Origin: Flavobacterium sediminis
GTDB taxonomy: Bacteria > Bacteroidota > Bacteroidia > Flavobacteriales > Flavobacteriaceae
NCBI RefSeq assembly: GCF_003148385.1
Contig: NZ_CP029463.1
Span: 2,976,001-3,040,000, forward strand
Length of the DNA stretch: 64,000 bases
Direction of reading: 5' to 3'
This document shows positions 41,756 through 50,444 of the stretch, one piece after another. The position numbers and the translations under genes were made by a program. The notes below the pieces were generated by a model. That model was not told where the DNA came from. It made no database searches and saw nothing but the letters and a program-made list of their open reading frames with translations. The first letter of the stretch is position 1, and the number at the start of each line of letters is the position of its first letter.

Positions 41756-43294
41756 ATGCAAAAAGTTTTTAATCTATTCGATTTTTCTCAGAAAGTAAAC
41801 TATAAAACAGAGATCCTGGCCGGATTAACCGTTGCGATGACCATGATACCGGAATCTTTGTCATTTGCTATTTTGGCTGATTTTCCGCCACTAGTAGGTT
41901 TGTACGGTGCCTTTTTAATGGGAATCATAACTGCAATATTCGGCGGCAGACCCGGATTGATCTCAGGAGGAGCAGGAGCAACAGTAATTGTTTTGATTGC
42001 CTTGATGAAATCTCACGGATTGGATTATGTGTTCGGAGCATTAATTGTAGCCGGAATTCTTCAAATAGTTGTAGGAATCTTTAAATTAGGAAAGTTTATT
42101 CGATTGGTTCCTCAACCTGTAATGTACGGATTTGTAAACGGTTTGGCGGTTATTATCTTCATGTCACAGTTAAAACAGTTTGAAACAACTCTGAACGGGG
42201 AGTCTGTTTGGCTTTCGGGAACACCTTTATGGACGATGTTAGGCTTAGTAGCCTTAACTATTGCAATTGTATATATTTTGCCTAAAATTACGAAAGCTAT
42301 CCCTGCTTCGTTAGTAGCTATTATGATCGTTTTTGCGATTGTTCTCATTTTTCAGATCGATACTCGTCAGGTAAAAGATATCGCTTCCGTAAGTGGAACT
42401 TTACCACCGTTTCATATTCCTCAGATTCCTTTAACCTGGGAGGCTTTAAAAGTAATCTTTCCGTATGGATTAGTTATGGCGGGAGTAGGGTTGACGGAAG
42501 GTCTTTTAACACTGAATTTAGTAGATGAGATTACCGGAACAAAAGGAAGCAGTAATCGGGAATGTTTAGCGCAGGGAACAGCTAATATTGCTAACGGTTT
42601 CTTTTTCGGAATGGGAGGCTGTCCTATGATCGCTCAGACTTTGGTAAATTTATCAGCCGGTTCCAGAGCTCGTTTAGCCGGAATTGTAGGAGCCTTAACC
42701 ATTTTAGCAGTTATCTTATTTGCTGCTCCGGTTATAGAATTACTACCGATGGCGGCTTTAACAGGGGTAATGATCATGGTTGCTATAGGAACTTTTGAAT
42801 GGACCAGTTTCAAGGTCTGGAATAAAATGCCGAAATCAGATATTATCGTTATGTTGGTCGTGACAGCAATTACCATCTTTTTACATAATTTAGCGCTGGC
42901 CGTTTTAATCGGTGTAATCATTTCTGCTTTGGTTTTTGCATGGGAAAATGCTAAGCGCATCAGAGCCAGAAAGTATGTGGACGATAACGGAGTGAAACAT
43001 TATGAGATCTACGGACCTTTATTCTTTGGTTCAACAACCGCTTTTGCCGAAAAGTTTGATATTGCGAATGATCCTGAAAAAGTCATTATTGATTTTGCAG
43101 AAAGCAGAATTGCAGATATGAGTGCTATTGAAGTCGTAAACTCTTTAACAGGTAAATATGCAAAAGAAGGAAAAACAGTTTATTTGCGCCATTTGAGCCA
43201 GGATTGTGTAAACCTGCTTAAAAATGCAGAAGCTGTAATTGACGTTAATATTTTAGAAGATCCGACGTATAATGTTATGCCGGGAAATAATTAA
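41756..43294 (+). CDS. SulP-family inorganic anion transporter with STAS domain
   Basis: 512 residues: about 12 membrane helices, opening TEILAGLTVAMTMIPESLSFAILADFPPLVGLYGAF (the SulP signature), and a C-terminal STAS domain (about 425-510, IDFAESRIADMSAIEVVNSL). Likely a Na+- or H+-coupled sulfate or bicarbonate transporter of the inner membrane. Substrate not decidable from sequence. It is followed by a strong terminator. Confidence 0.93.
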   Translation: MQKVFNLFDFSQKVNYKTEILAGLTVAMTMIPESLSFAILADFPPLVGLYGAFLMGIITAIFGGRPGLISGGAGATVIVLIALMKSHGLDYVFGALIVAGILQIVVGIFKLGKFIRLVPQPVMYGFVNGLAVIIFMSQLKQFETTLNGESVWLSGTPLWTMLGLVALTIAIVYILPKITKAIPASLVAIMIVFAIVLIFQIDTRQVKDIASVSGTLPPFHIPQIPLTWEALKVIFPYGLVMAGVGLTEGLLTLNLVDEITGTKGSSNRECLAQGTANIANGFFFGMGGCPMIAQTLVNLSAGSRARLAGIVGALTILAVILFAAPVIELLPMAALTGVMIMVAIGTFEWTSFKVWNKMPKSDIIVMLVVTAITIFLHNLALAVLIGVIISALVFAWENAKRIRARKYVDDNGVKHYEIYGPLFFGSTTAFAEKFDIANDPEKVIIDFAESRIADMSAIEVVNSLTGKYAKEGKTVYLRHLSQDCVNLLKNAEAVIDVNILEDPTYNVMPGNN

Positions 43295-43320
43295 GAATCT
43301 ATAATTCCTGAAAAATAATT

Positions 43321-43348
43321 AGCTTTACAGCATTGTAAAGCTTTTTTT
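43321..43348 (+). terminator. Terminator after the SulP gene, abutting the M14 start
   Basis: Stem AGCTTTACA/TGTAAAGCT with a GCAT loop and eight T in a row; the last T is the base before the next ATG at 43349. Confidence 0.88.
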
Positions 43349-45061
43349 ATGCGTATATATTTCTATATAGCCTTGTTGAATTTTGTATTCAGTTTGGCTC
43401 AAAACAATTTACAAACACCTTTTGAAAAAGGCAACGGGAATCAATCTACTACTTACGAGGAGTGTATTAATTATTATCAGAATTTGGAGCATCAGTTTGA
43501 AACCATTCAAATACGGGAAATGGGTCTAACAGATTGTGGAGAATCTTTGCATATCGTTTGTTTTTCAAAGGATAAGAACTTTGATTTTAATTCGGAGAAA
43601 GCGGTTGTCTTAATAAATAACGGGATCCATCCCGGAGAACCTGATGGTATAGATGCTACGATGATGTTGATGCGCGATTTGGCTACAGCCAAAATTAAAG
43701 TGCCTGAGCATACTATTGTAGTTGCTATTCCGGTGTATAATATCGGAGGAATGTTAAATCGGAACTCACACTCCAGAGCCAATCAGAACGGGCCGGAAGA
43801 ATACGGTTTCAGAGGGAATGCCCGCAATTATGACTTGAATCGCGATTTTATAAAGTCTGATTCCAGAAACTCCAGGAGTTTTCAGGAGATTTTTCATCAG
43901 GTCAATCCGGATATGTTTATTGATAATCATGTTTCTAACGGTGCCGATTACCAATATACTTTTACTTGTATTGCGACACAACATCAGCGGTTGGGAGGTG
44001 CATTAGGAACTTTTTATAAAGAAGAGATGCACCCGGCTATTATGGCACAATTGAAAAAGAAAAAAATAGAAAGTGTTCCGTATGTAAATATTCATGGCGA
44101 TATGCCTGATAACGGATTTGCCCAATTTATGGATACGCCACGTTATGCTACGGGATATACAACGTTGTTCAATACTTTGGGATCAGTGCCGGAAACACAC
44201 ATGCTAAAACCTTTTAAAGAAAGGGTAGCGGTTACCTATCAATATATGGTGGAAACCATTCAGTATGTAGATGAAAATCGTCAAAAGATCAAAAAGTTAA
44301 GAGAAGATAATTTGACCAATTATAAAGCGGGTAAAGAATATCCTTTGCAATGGCAATTGGATTCAACAAAAGTTTCATCTATAGAATTTAAAGGATATAA
44401 AGGCGGGTATAAGCCAAGTGCTGTTTCGGGTAACGATCGTTTGTATTATGATAGAAAACAACCGTTTACCAAAGAGATTCCGTTTTATGCTGATTATAAA
44501 GGAACTAAAACTATAATTATTCCTCGTTTTTATATTGTACCGCAATCACAATGGCCGGTAGTTGAATTGTTGAAACTAAACGGAATTAAGATGCAGCCTT
44601 TAGCTGAAGATACAGAAATTGAGGTAGAAAGCTATAGCATAACTTCTTTTGAAACATCTAAATATCCTTATGAGGGACATTACGGGCATTACAATACAAC
44701 AGTAACATCAAAGGCAGAGAAATTAAAATTCCGAAAGGGAGATTTTATGATCGACACACAGCAAAAAGGGGTTAAATTCTTATTAGAAACATTAGAACCG
44801 GAAGCAGTGGATAGTTATTTTAACTGGAACTTTTTCGATCCTATTTTGCAGCAAAAAGAATATTTTTCTGCTTACGTTTTTGAAGACTTAGCGAAAGATT
44901 TATTAGATTCTGACCCGGAACTAAAAGAAGAATTTGAAGCTAAAAAGAAAGTAGATGAAAAATTTGCAGCTAGTGGTTCGGCTCAACTCGATTGGGTTTA
45001 CACGCATTCTGATTATTACGAAAAAGCCCATAGGCACTATCCGGTCTATAGGATAAAATAA
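43349..45061 (+). CDS. M14-family zinc metallocarboxypeptidase
   Basis: 570 residues, signal peptide (MRIYFYIALLNFVFSLAQ). NNGIHPGEPDG holds the HxxE zinc motif; the third ligand candidate is in FIDNHVSNGADYQY, and the Arg-bearing segment RGNARNYDLNRDF matches the M14 substrate pocket. It probably cleaves peptides in the periplasm or outside the cell; no T9SS sorting domain is visible. The start codon directly follows the T-run of the SulP terminator, so its promoter is unclear. Confidence 0.92.
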   Translation: MRIYFYIALLNFVFSLAQNNLQTPFEKGNGNQSTTYEECINYYQNLEHQFETIQIREMGLTDCGESLHIVCFSKDKNFDFNSEKAVVLINNGIHPGEPDGIDATMMLMRDLATAKIKVPEHTIVVAIPVYNIGGMLNRNSHSRANQNGPEEYGFRGNARNYDLNRDFIKSDSRNSRSFQEIFHQVNPDMFIDNHVSNGADYQYTFTCIATQHQRLGGALGTFYKEEMHPAIMAQLKKKKIESVPYVNIHGDMPDNGFAQFMDTPRYATGYTTLFNTLGSVPETHMLKPFKERVAVTYQYMVETIQYVDENRQKIKKLREDNLTNYKAGKEYPLQWQLDSTKVSSIEFKGYKGGYKPSAVSGNDRLYYDRKQPFTKEIPFYADYKGTKTIIIPRFYIVPQSQWPVVELLKLNGIKMQPLAEDTEIEVESYSITSFETSKYPYEGHYGHYNTTVTSKAEKLKFRKGDFMIDTQQKGVKFLLETLEPEAVDSYFNWNFFDPILQQKEYFSAYVFEDLAKDLLDSDPELKEEFEAKKKVDEKFAASGSAQLDWVYTHSDYYEKAHRHYPVYRIK

Positions 45062-45078
45062 TGAGAAATAAAGGCTTG

Positions 45079-45948
45079 TCATTTCGTAGTAGCTAGCTTT
45101 TCTATTTTTTCAGCTTGGGAGTGGAAAGCTTGTCTGCCGATCTCGACCAGTTCTTTTGCTCTGTAAAATTCAAAAACGCCACAGGAGGTTCTTGATATTT
45201 CAATTAGCACATCCGGAGGGGTCTGATCCATCATCATACTTGAAATATGATTGGTCATGGTAACGATCGTATTGTTAACTAGATTGAAATAATTGAATTT
45301 TTTAGTACGTTCTTTTCCTGTAGGATGTAAATCGTGTTCTGCTACTAGGTGTAAAGCTTTTAAATCCTTTTCATGAGCTAAGGAAATTTTACTGTCGGGA
45401 ACATCTGCATTAACATGGACAGCTACCAATAAATCGTTTTCACTTCTGATAGCATTGTTTATCGGAACGTTATTAGCAACTCCGCCGTCGACCAGAACCG
45501 CGTTTCCCATAACAACAGGTGTTAATACGGTTGGAATAGAGATCGATGCTCTGATGGCGTTAAATAAGCTTCCTTGTCTGAAAACGACCTCTCTGTAATT
45601 CGCAATATCAAAAGCAGTAGCCGTATAATTGACAGACAGGTCCTCAATATTAGCATCCGGAATAAAAGCTTTCATTTCTCTGAAGATGCGTTCGCCTTTG
45701 ACCAACCCCTGTGAAGAAAAACTAAAATCAATTAATTGAAAAATACGTTGTTTGTTGACCTTGTAAAGCCATTCTTTGAACTCGCTTAACCTGTTAACGG
45801 CATAAATACCTCCAACTAACGCTCCCATTGAGGTTCCGGATATAGAGCTGATTATGTATCCGGCTTGCAGTAATTCTTCAATAACACCTATATGAGCGAT
45901 TCCTCTGGCACCGCCACCTGAAAGTACGAGAGTTATGTTCTTTTTCAT
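45079..45948 (-). CDS. Patatin-like phospholipase
   Basis: 289 residues. The oxyanion glycine run SGGGARGIAH, the nucleophile Ser40 in GTSMG and the dyad Asp154 in VDGGVANN are all present. A serine lipase/acyl hydrolase of the RssA/patatin group; no signal peptide, so it is probably cytosolic. It converges with the M14 gene; the spacing of 17 bp contains no obvious hairpin. Confidence 0.93.
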   Translation of the reverse strand: MKKNITLVLSGGGARGIAHIGVIEELLQAGYIISSISGTSMGALVGGIYAVNRLSEFKEWLYKVNKQRIFQLIDFSFSSQGLVKGERIFREMKAFIPDANIEDLSVNYTATAFDIANYREVVFRQGSLFNAIRASISIPTVLTPVVMGNAVLVDGGVANNVPINNAIRSENDLLVAVHVNADVPDSKISLAHEKDLKALHLVAEHDLHPTGKERTKKFNYFNLVNNTIVTMTNHISSMMMDQTPPDVLIEISRTSCGVFEFYRAKELVEIGRQAFHSQAEKIEKLATTK

Positions 45949-45968
45949 GCAGAGGGAATTACAAGCTG

Positions 45969-46571
45969 TTAAACGTTCATCTTTTCTTTTTCAAAAAGCA
46001 ATTTAATATTTTCATAGGAATTTTCCAATAGAGTAGGGATATCCTCTGGTTTTACCCATGCTACTTTTTCTATGCCTTCTTCAATTTGCCCTTCTGGAAT
46101 ACCGTCAAATTTGGTTTTCATCTCAAACCAGTAGGTCTGTTTCAGTTTATAACGTCCGTTGCGTTTAAAGACATGATATGTCTTTGCGATCCTGTGCGAG
46201 ATTTTAAGTCCGGTTACTCCTGTTTCTTCTTCTACTTCCCGGATTGCCGTTTCTTCAATGGTTTCTTTTTTCTCCGTTCCGCCTTTAGGCAGATCCCATT
46301 TTCCGTTCCTGAAGATAAAAAGAACTTCGCCTTTGGCATTAAAAACTAATCCGCCACCGGCTTTTACGACCGGAATTTTAGCTTTTAAGGTCTTCATGAT
46401 CAGTTTTTCATCCGGATGATATAAAAATGCTTTCTGAATTTTATTCTGAAACATTTTTATGATAAGCTTTTTAATATCAATGCTTTCCAAAAGAAAAATC
46501 TGGAAATCCGTTTCTTTTTGTACCTCGTTAGTTAAAAAAAGTGGTTTATCGTTAACAAAAACTTTATACAT
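45969..46571 (-). CDS. NUDIX hydrolase
   Basis: 200 residues from the ATG at 46571 (MYKVFVNDKPLFL). An upstream in-frame start at 46598 would run into pyrE and is rejected. The NUDIX box is complete at about residues 101-123: GGTEKKETIEETAIREVEEE then TG. The N-terminal about 70 residues are an extension seen in flavobacterial orthologues. It cleaves a nucleoside diphosphate-linked compound. Only 7 bp separate its start from the divergent pyrE start. Confidence 0.9.
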   Translation of the reverse strand: MYKVFVNDKPLFLTNEVQKETDFQIFLLESIDIKKLIIKMFQNKIQKAFLYHPDEKLIMKTLKAKIPVVKAGGGLVFNAKGEVLFIFRNGKWDLPKGGTEKKETIEETAIREVEEETGVTGLKISHRIAKTYHVFKRNGRYKLKQTYWFEMKTKFDGIPEGQIEEGIEKVAWVKPEDIPTLLENSYENIKLLFEKEKMNV

Positions 46572-46574
46572 TTG
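46567..46574 (+). promoter_or_regulatory. -7 box of pyrE overlapping the NUDIX start codon
   Basis: TACATTTG, perfect to TAnnTTTG, ending 5 bp before the pyrE ATG. A start site about five bases on would give a leaderless or nearly leaderless mRNA. No TTG at -33 was recognised, so the call is tentative. Confidence 0.45.
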
Positions 46575-46578
46575 CAAT

Positions 46579-47217
46579 ATGGTTTTTAATAGAAACACCG
46601 CCGAAAAAACAGCCGAATTGCTTTTACAAATAAACGCAATTAAATTAAATTCTAAAAATCCTTTTACATGGGCTTCAGGCTGGAAGTCTCCGATTTATTG
46701 TGATAACCGATTAATTCTTTCATTTCCAGCGGTTCGAAATTATATTCGTGAAGAATTTGCTAAAGGAATTGAAGAAAAATTCGGTAAACCCGATGTGATT
46801 GCGGGGGTAGCTACCGGAGCCATAGGCATCGGAATACTGGTTGCCGAGTATATGGGATTGCCTTTTGTATACGTTCGTCCGGAACCTAAAAAGCACGGAA
46901 GACAAAACCAGGTAGAAGGTTTTCTGCAAAAAGGGCAGAATGTAGTGGTTGTAGAAGATCTGATCAGTACCGGAGGAAGTAGTTTACTGGCAGTTGATGC
47001 TTTAAAAAAGGAAGGAGCTGTAGTTAAAGGAATGGCAGCTATCTTTACTTATGGCTTTGAAGTTTCTAAACAGAAAATTGCAGAGGCAAATATTGAGGTA
47101 TTTACCTTAAGTAATTATGAAACTTTGTTGCAAAAAGCAATTGATAAGAAGTATGTAGATGAGGTAGAATTGTCAACCCTACAGGCATGGCAAGTGAGTC
47201 CGTCTGAATGGAAATAG
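46579..47217 (+). CDS. pyrE: Orotate phosphoribosyltransferase
   Basis: 212 residues from ATG 46579 (MVFNRNTAEKTAELLLQI); a longer frame to 46459 would lie inside the NUDIX gene and is rejected. The PRPP loop VVVVEDLISTGGSS and the TWASGWKSPIYCDNR opening are typical. It makes OMP from orotate in pyrimidine synthesis. A frameshifted SRPBCC gene follows 29 bp later. Confidence 0.95.
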   Translation: MVFNRNTAEKTAELLLQINAIKLNSKNPFTWASGWKSPIYCDNRLILSFPAVRNYIREEFAKGIEEKFGKPDVIAGVATGAIGIGILVAEYMGLPFVYVRPEPKKHGRQNQVEGFLQKGQNVVVVEDLISTGGSSLLAVDALKKEGAVVKGMAAIFTYGFEVSKQKIAEANIEVFTLSNYETLLQKAIDKKYVDEVELSTLQAWQVSPSEWK

Positions 47218-47246
47218 AAATCAATAATTAAAAAAATATCTGAAAA

Positions 47247-47638
47247 ATGAATTTAGAAAGTCCGAAAGTAAATGTACCTAAATCTGCGGAATATTTATTT
47301 AATGCACTGACTGACGTTAAGAATTTCGAGAAGTTAATGCCTGAAAATATTGCTAAATTTGAAGTGATCGATGAAAATTGTTTTGAATTCGGTTTAAAAG
47401 GGATGCCTGAGATCAAATTGGTTAAAAAAGAGGCAACCCTAATACTAAAGTGGTTTTAGGTGCGGCTTCGAGCAAACTACCGTTTACATTAACGGGAGAT
47501 ATCAAGGAAGTTGATGCAGACAACAGTGAAGTACAATTGCATTTTGAAGGAGATTTTAATCCTATGATGGCTATGATGGTAAAAGGACCTATCGGGAAAT
47601 TTATCGAAACTCTGGCTGCAAATATGAATAAGCTGTAG
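47247..47638 (+). pseudogene. SRPBCC-family protein, frameshifted
   Basis: The first frame gives MNLESPKVNVPKSAEYLFNAL up to KKEA; after a run of three C (47437-47439) the frame is lost and stops at 47459. The second frame resumes with TKVVLGAASSKLPFTLTGD and ends MNKL. One more C would give EATPNTKVVLGAA and about 130 residues of intact SRPBCC/CoxG-like protein. The same gene follows pyrE in related flavobacteria, so this is a disrupted or mis-sequenced ortholog. Function unknown; a lipid-type ligand is typical for the fold. Confidence 0.82.
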
Positions 47639-47662
47639 CGTATTAAAATATTTTTTAAAGAA

Positions 47663-47689
47663 GAACTCCTCATTACAGGAGTTTTTTTA
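47663..47689 (+). terminator. Terminator after the SRPBCC gene
   Basis: Stem AACTCCT/AGGAGTT with a six-base loop and seven T. Confidence 0.85.
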
Positions 47690-47718
47690 TTTTTATAGGA
47701 ATTGAAAAATTATAAATT

Positions 47719-48450
47719 TTGGATAAAATCAGTTATCTTTTTTTACTGTTAACTCTTCTTGCTGAAATCGTAGGAACGGTCGGAGGTTTCGGTTCTTCCG
47801 TTTTTTTTGTACCGATGGCCGGATTCTTTTTTGATTTTCAATCGGTTTTAGGTTTGACGGCAATTTTTCATTTAGCTAGTAACATCAGTAAGATATCCCT
47901 CTTCCGGAAAGGTTTAGATAAAAAATTATTATTGCGTTTAGGGCTACCGTCCGTGATCTTTGTGATCGTAGGAGCTATGTTAACCAAATTCATCAATGCT
48001 AAAGCATTAGAGATCATATTAGGTATTTTCCTGATTATCTTTAGTAGTTTTTTATTGTGGAAAAAGGATTTTGAAATCAGGACAGATAGAAAAGAAACTA
48101 TTTTAGGAGGTTCACTTTCGGGTTTTACAGCCGGTCTGTTAGGAACAGGAGGAGCTATCAGAGGAGTAACGATGGCTGCTTTTAATCTGGAGAAAGAGAT
48201 TTTTATAGCCACTTCGGCTGCAATTGATTTCAGTATTGATTTTACCCGGACTTTTGTGTATTTCGGTAACGGATACATACATACTCATGATTTGATTTAT
48301 GTTCCTTTTTTAGTTGTAATAGGCTTTGTAGGAACTTATATAGGGAAATATTTCCTTAATTTTATTCCTCAGGATAAGTTTAAGTCGGTTTCATTGATCT
48401 TGGTCTTGTTGATAGGTATAGTTACTTTGAGCAAGATCTTATTTTTTTGA
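47719..48450 (+). CDS. TauE/SafE-family membrane transporter (TTG start)
   Basis: 243 residues starting with TTG at 47719 (read as MDKISYLFLLLTLL); no ATG or GTG is available upstream before a stop, and the next ATG would remove the first helices. About eight membrane segments, with EIVGTVGGFGSSVFFVPM and GFTAGLLGTGGAIRG, the two glycine-rich repeats of TauE/SafE permeases. Likely an anion or sulfur compound exporter. A single gene between terminators, so its promoter must be in the 29 bp before it or come from read-through. Confidence 0.85.
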   Translation: MDKISYLFLLLTLLAEIVGTVGGFGSSVFFVPMAGFFFDFQSVLGLTAIFHLASNISKISLFRKGLDKKLLLRLGLPSVIFVIVGAMLTKFINAKALEIILGIFLIIFSSFLLWKKDFEIRTDRKETILGGSLSGFTAGLLGTGGAIRGVTMAAFNLEKEIFIATSAAIDFSIDFTRTFVYFGNGYIHTHDLIYVPFLVVIGFVGTYIGKYFLNFIPQDKFKSVSLILVLLIGIVTLSKILFF

Positions 48451-48455
48451 AATGA

Positions 48456-48486
48456 AAAAAGGCCGTGATTACTCACAGCCCTTTTC
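48456..48486. terminator. Bidirectional terminator
   Basis: Stem GGC-c-GTGA/TCAC-a-GCC with an internal mismatch, flanked by A and T runs, between the converging genes ending at 48450 and 48517. Confidence 0.75.
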
Positions 48487-48516
48487 AATTTTAAATTATA
48501 TTAAAATTAAATTTGT

Positions 48517-49356
48517 TTATTTTCCTTCACTCATGTTTTTCATTTCTTTTTCGATCATGTCATAGAATTGGTCAATTTTCGGCATGATGATTACACGAGT
48601 TCTTCTGTTCTTAGCACGGTTTGCAGGAGTATCATTATCGACTAACGGAATATAGAAACTTCTACCGGCAGGAATCAATTGTTTAGGATCTACGCTAAAA
48701 TCGTTTTGTAAAACTCTCACGATCGAAGTCGCTCTTTTTACTGAAAGATCCCAGTTGTCTAATAAAACAGCATTTTTAATAGGCACATTATCCGTATGTC
48801 CTTCGATCATACATTCAAAATCAGGTTTACTGTTGATCACTTTAGCGACTTTTCCTAAAACACCTTTAGCTTTATCACTTACTTCATAACTTCCTGATTT
48901 GAATAATAAGTTATCAGCAATAGAGATCATTACAACTCCTTTTTCAACTTTAATATTGATGTCCGGATCGTCAATACCTACTTCTCTTTTTAAACTGGTA
49001 ACCAAAGCAAGTGTTACACTGTCTTTTTTCGTTAAAGCGTCTTGTAACCTTGATATTTTTAAATCTTTTTCTTTTAAACTCTCTAATGATTTTTCAAGAT
49101 TTTCAGCTCCTTTTTGAGTTAAAACGGTCAATTCTTTAGAACTGTCGATCAAGTCACTATTATTTTTCTTTAAATAATCAACCTGATTTGCTAAAGCCTC
49201 TCTTTCCGTTAAGCAAGAGTTTAACTTCATGGTCGCTGAGTTTAACAAATCCTGAGTCTGTTTTTGTTTAGCTTCTAAATCTGCATACTTTTTCTTTGAA
49301 ACACAAGAAGTCAAAGAAAGTGATAAGACTAAAATGGAAACAATTGCTTTTTTCAT
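48517..49356 (-). CDS. OmpA-family peptidoglycan-binding lipoprotein
   Basis: 279 residues: lipobox SLSLTSC, a coiled-coil region of about 120 residues (residues 22-145, heptads in LEKSLESLKEKDLKISRLQ), and a C-terminal OmpA domain with MIEGHTDNVPIKN and LSVKRATSIVRVL. It should tether the outer membrane to peptidoglycan. It stands alone; a TAATTTTG box is on the minus strand at 49391-49384, 27 bp before the start. Confidence 0.93.
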   Translation of the reverse strand: MKKAIVSILVLSLSLTSCVSKKKYADLEAKQKQTQDLLNSATMKLNSCLTEREALANQVDYLKKNNSDLIDSSKELTVLTQKGAENLEKSLESLKEKDLKISRLQDALTKKDSVTLALVTSLKREVGIDDPDINIKVEKGVVMISIADNLLFKSGSYEVSDKAKGVLGKVAKVINSKPDFECMIEGHTDNVPIKNAVLLDNWDLSVKRATSIVRVLQNDFSVDPKQLIPAGRSFYIPLVDNDTPANRAKNRRTRVIIMPKIDQFYDMIEKEMKNMSEGK

Positions 49357-49383
49357 AATTGGTTAATGAGATTAAATTCAATA

Positions 49384-49391
49384 CAAAATTA
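49384..49391 (-). promoter_or_regulatory. -7 box of the OmpA lipoprotein gene
   Basis: TAATTTTG on the minus strand, 27 bp before the start codon. The -33 region has no TTG at a good distance. Confidence 0.35.
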
Positions 49392-49436
49392 TAAACAAAT
49401 AGGCGGAAAATTAAAATTTTATAAGCTAAACTATTG

Positions 49437-50432
49437 TTAAAATAATTCAGCAAATGTTTTCTTTCCTTTAATAAAATAACTGTAAATAACCGAGTTTATT
49501 TTATAATAGTGTTTTAAATTACTTTTCTTTCTTTTTCGGAGGTTTTTGCGTAAATTTTTATAAAAATAAAAATGAGCTTTTAAGATTGCCCACACATGAG
49601 AAAAGTGTCCCTGAAAGAAAAAGCGGACTCCGGCTAAGCCGTCGAGAACCAAACGGGAAAAAAGAATAATGAATAATTTCTCTTTGGGAAGGTTTTTCGT
49701 CAGCATCCATAATGAGTTCCGAAAGTTAAGGAATGTTTTTTTCGGGTTCTCGACTTGTAATGTTGCACCGCCCACATGGTATACTTTTGAATAACCGCAA
49801 TATTTAATACTATAGTCTTTACTGTTTACGCGCCAACACAGATCGATCTCTTCCTGATGAGCAAAGAAATCTTCATCAAATCCGTTCTTTTCCCAAAATA
49901 CTTGTTTACGGATAAAAAAACAAGCTCCGGAAGCCCAAAAAATATCTGAGATATCGTCAAACTGCCCGTTGTCTTTTTCAACGCTGGTAAAAACCCGACC
50001 TCTGCAAAAAGGAAATCCGTATTTATCTAAAAAACCGCCGGCTGCACCGGCATATTCAAAGGCTGATTTATTTTTGAAATCCAGTATTTTAGGTTGGACG
50101 ATAGCAATGTTCTCATCACTTTCAAATAGTTCTGCAATAGGAGTGAGCCAGTTCTCAGTAACCTCAACATCGCTGTTGACCAATGCCCAGATAGGTTCTT
50201 CTACAAATTTAAGAGCTTCATTGTAACCCTTGGCAAAGCCATAATTGGCTTTGTTTTGAATGATCTTTACGGTAGGGAACTCTTGCTGAACAATTGCTAT
50301 AGAATTGTCTGTTGAAGCATTGTCTGCAACATAAAGAGTTGCCTGGGGTGAATATTGGATGATGGATGGCAGAAAAGTACGTAACAGTTCACCTCCGTTC
50401 CAATTGAGAATTACAATTGCGATTTTGTTCAA
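49437..50432 (-). CDS. Glycosyltransferase family 2
   Basis: 331 residues, GT-A fold: AIVILNWNGGELLRTFLPSI, WALVNSDVEV (DxD-type metal site) and ASGACFFIRKQVFWEKNGFDEDFFAHQEEIDLCWR. A hydrophobic stretch near residue 250 may touch the membrane. It probably adds a sugar to a cell-envelope polymer, perhaps a rhamnosyltransferase. It is 12 bp from the HsdR-N protein on the same strand. Confidence 0.92.
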   Translation of the reverse strand: MNKIAIVILNWNGGELLRTFLPSIIQYSPQATLYVADNASTDNSIAIVQQEFPTVKIIQNKANYGFAKGYNEALKFVEEPIWALVNSDVEVTENWLTPIAELFESDENIAIVQPKILDFKNKSAFEYAGAAGGFLDKYGFPFCRGRVFTSVEKDNGQFDDISDIFWASGACFFIRKQVFWEKNGFDEDFFAHQEEIDLCWRVNSKDYSIKYCGYSKVYHVGGATLQVENPKKTFLNFRNSLWMLTKNLPKEKLFIILFSRLVLDGLAGVRFFFQGHFSHVWAILKAHFYFYKNLRKNLRKRKKSNLKHYYKINSVIYSYFIKGKKTFAELF

Positions 50433-50444
50433 AGTAGTTGTAGT

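Noticed and set aside
42634..42960. 108-codon minus-strand frame
   Set aside because: Antisense to the SulP transporter, with no family resemblance.
47868..48278. 136-codon minus-strand frame
   Set aside because: Antisense to the TauE/SafE gene; its long openness follows from hydrophobic codon use on the other strand.
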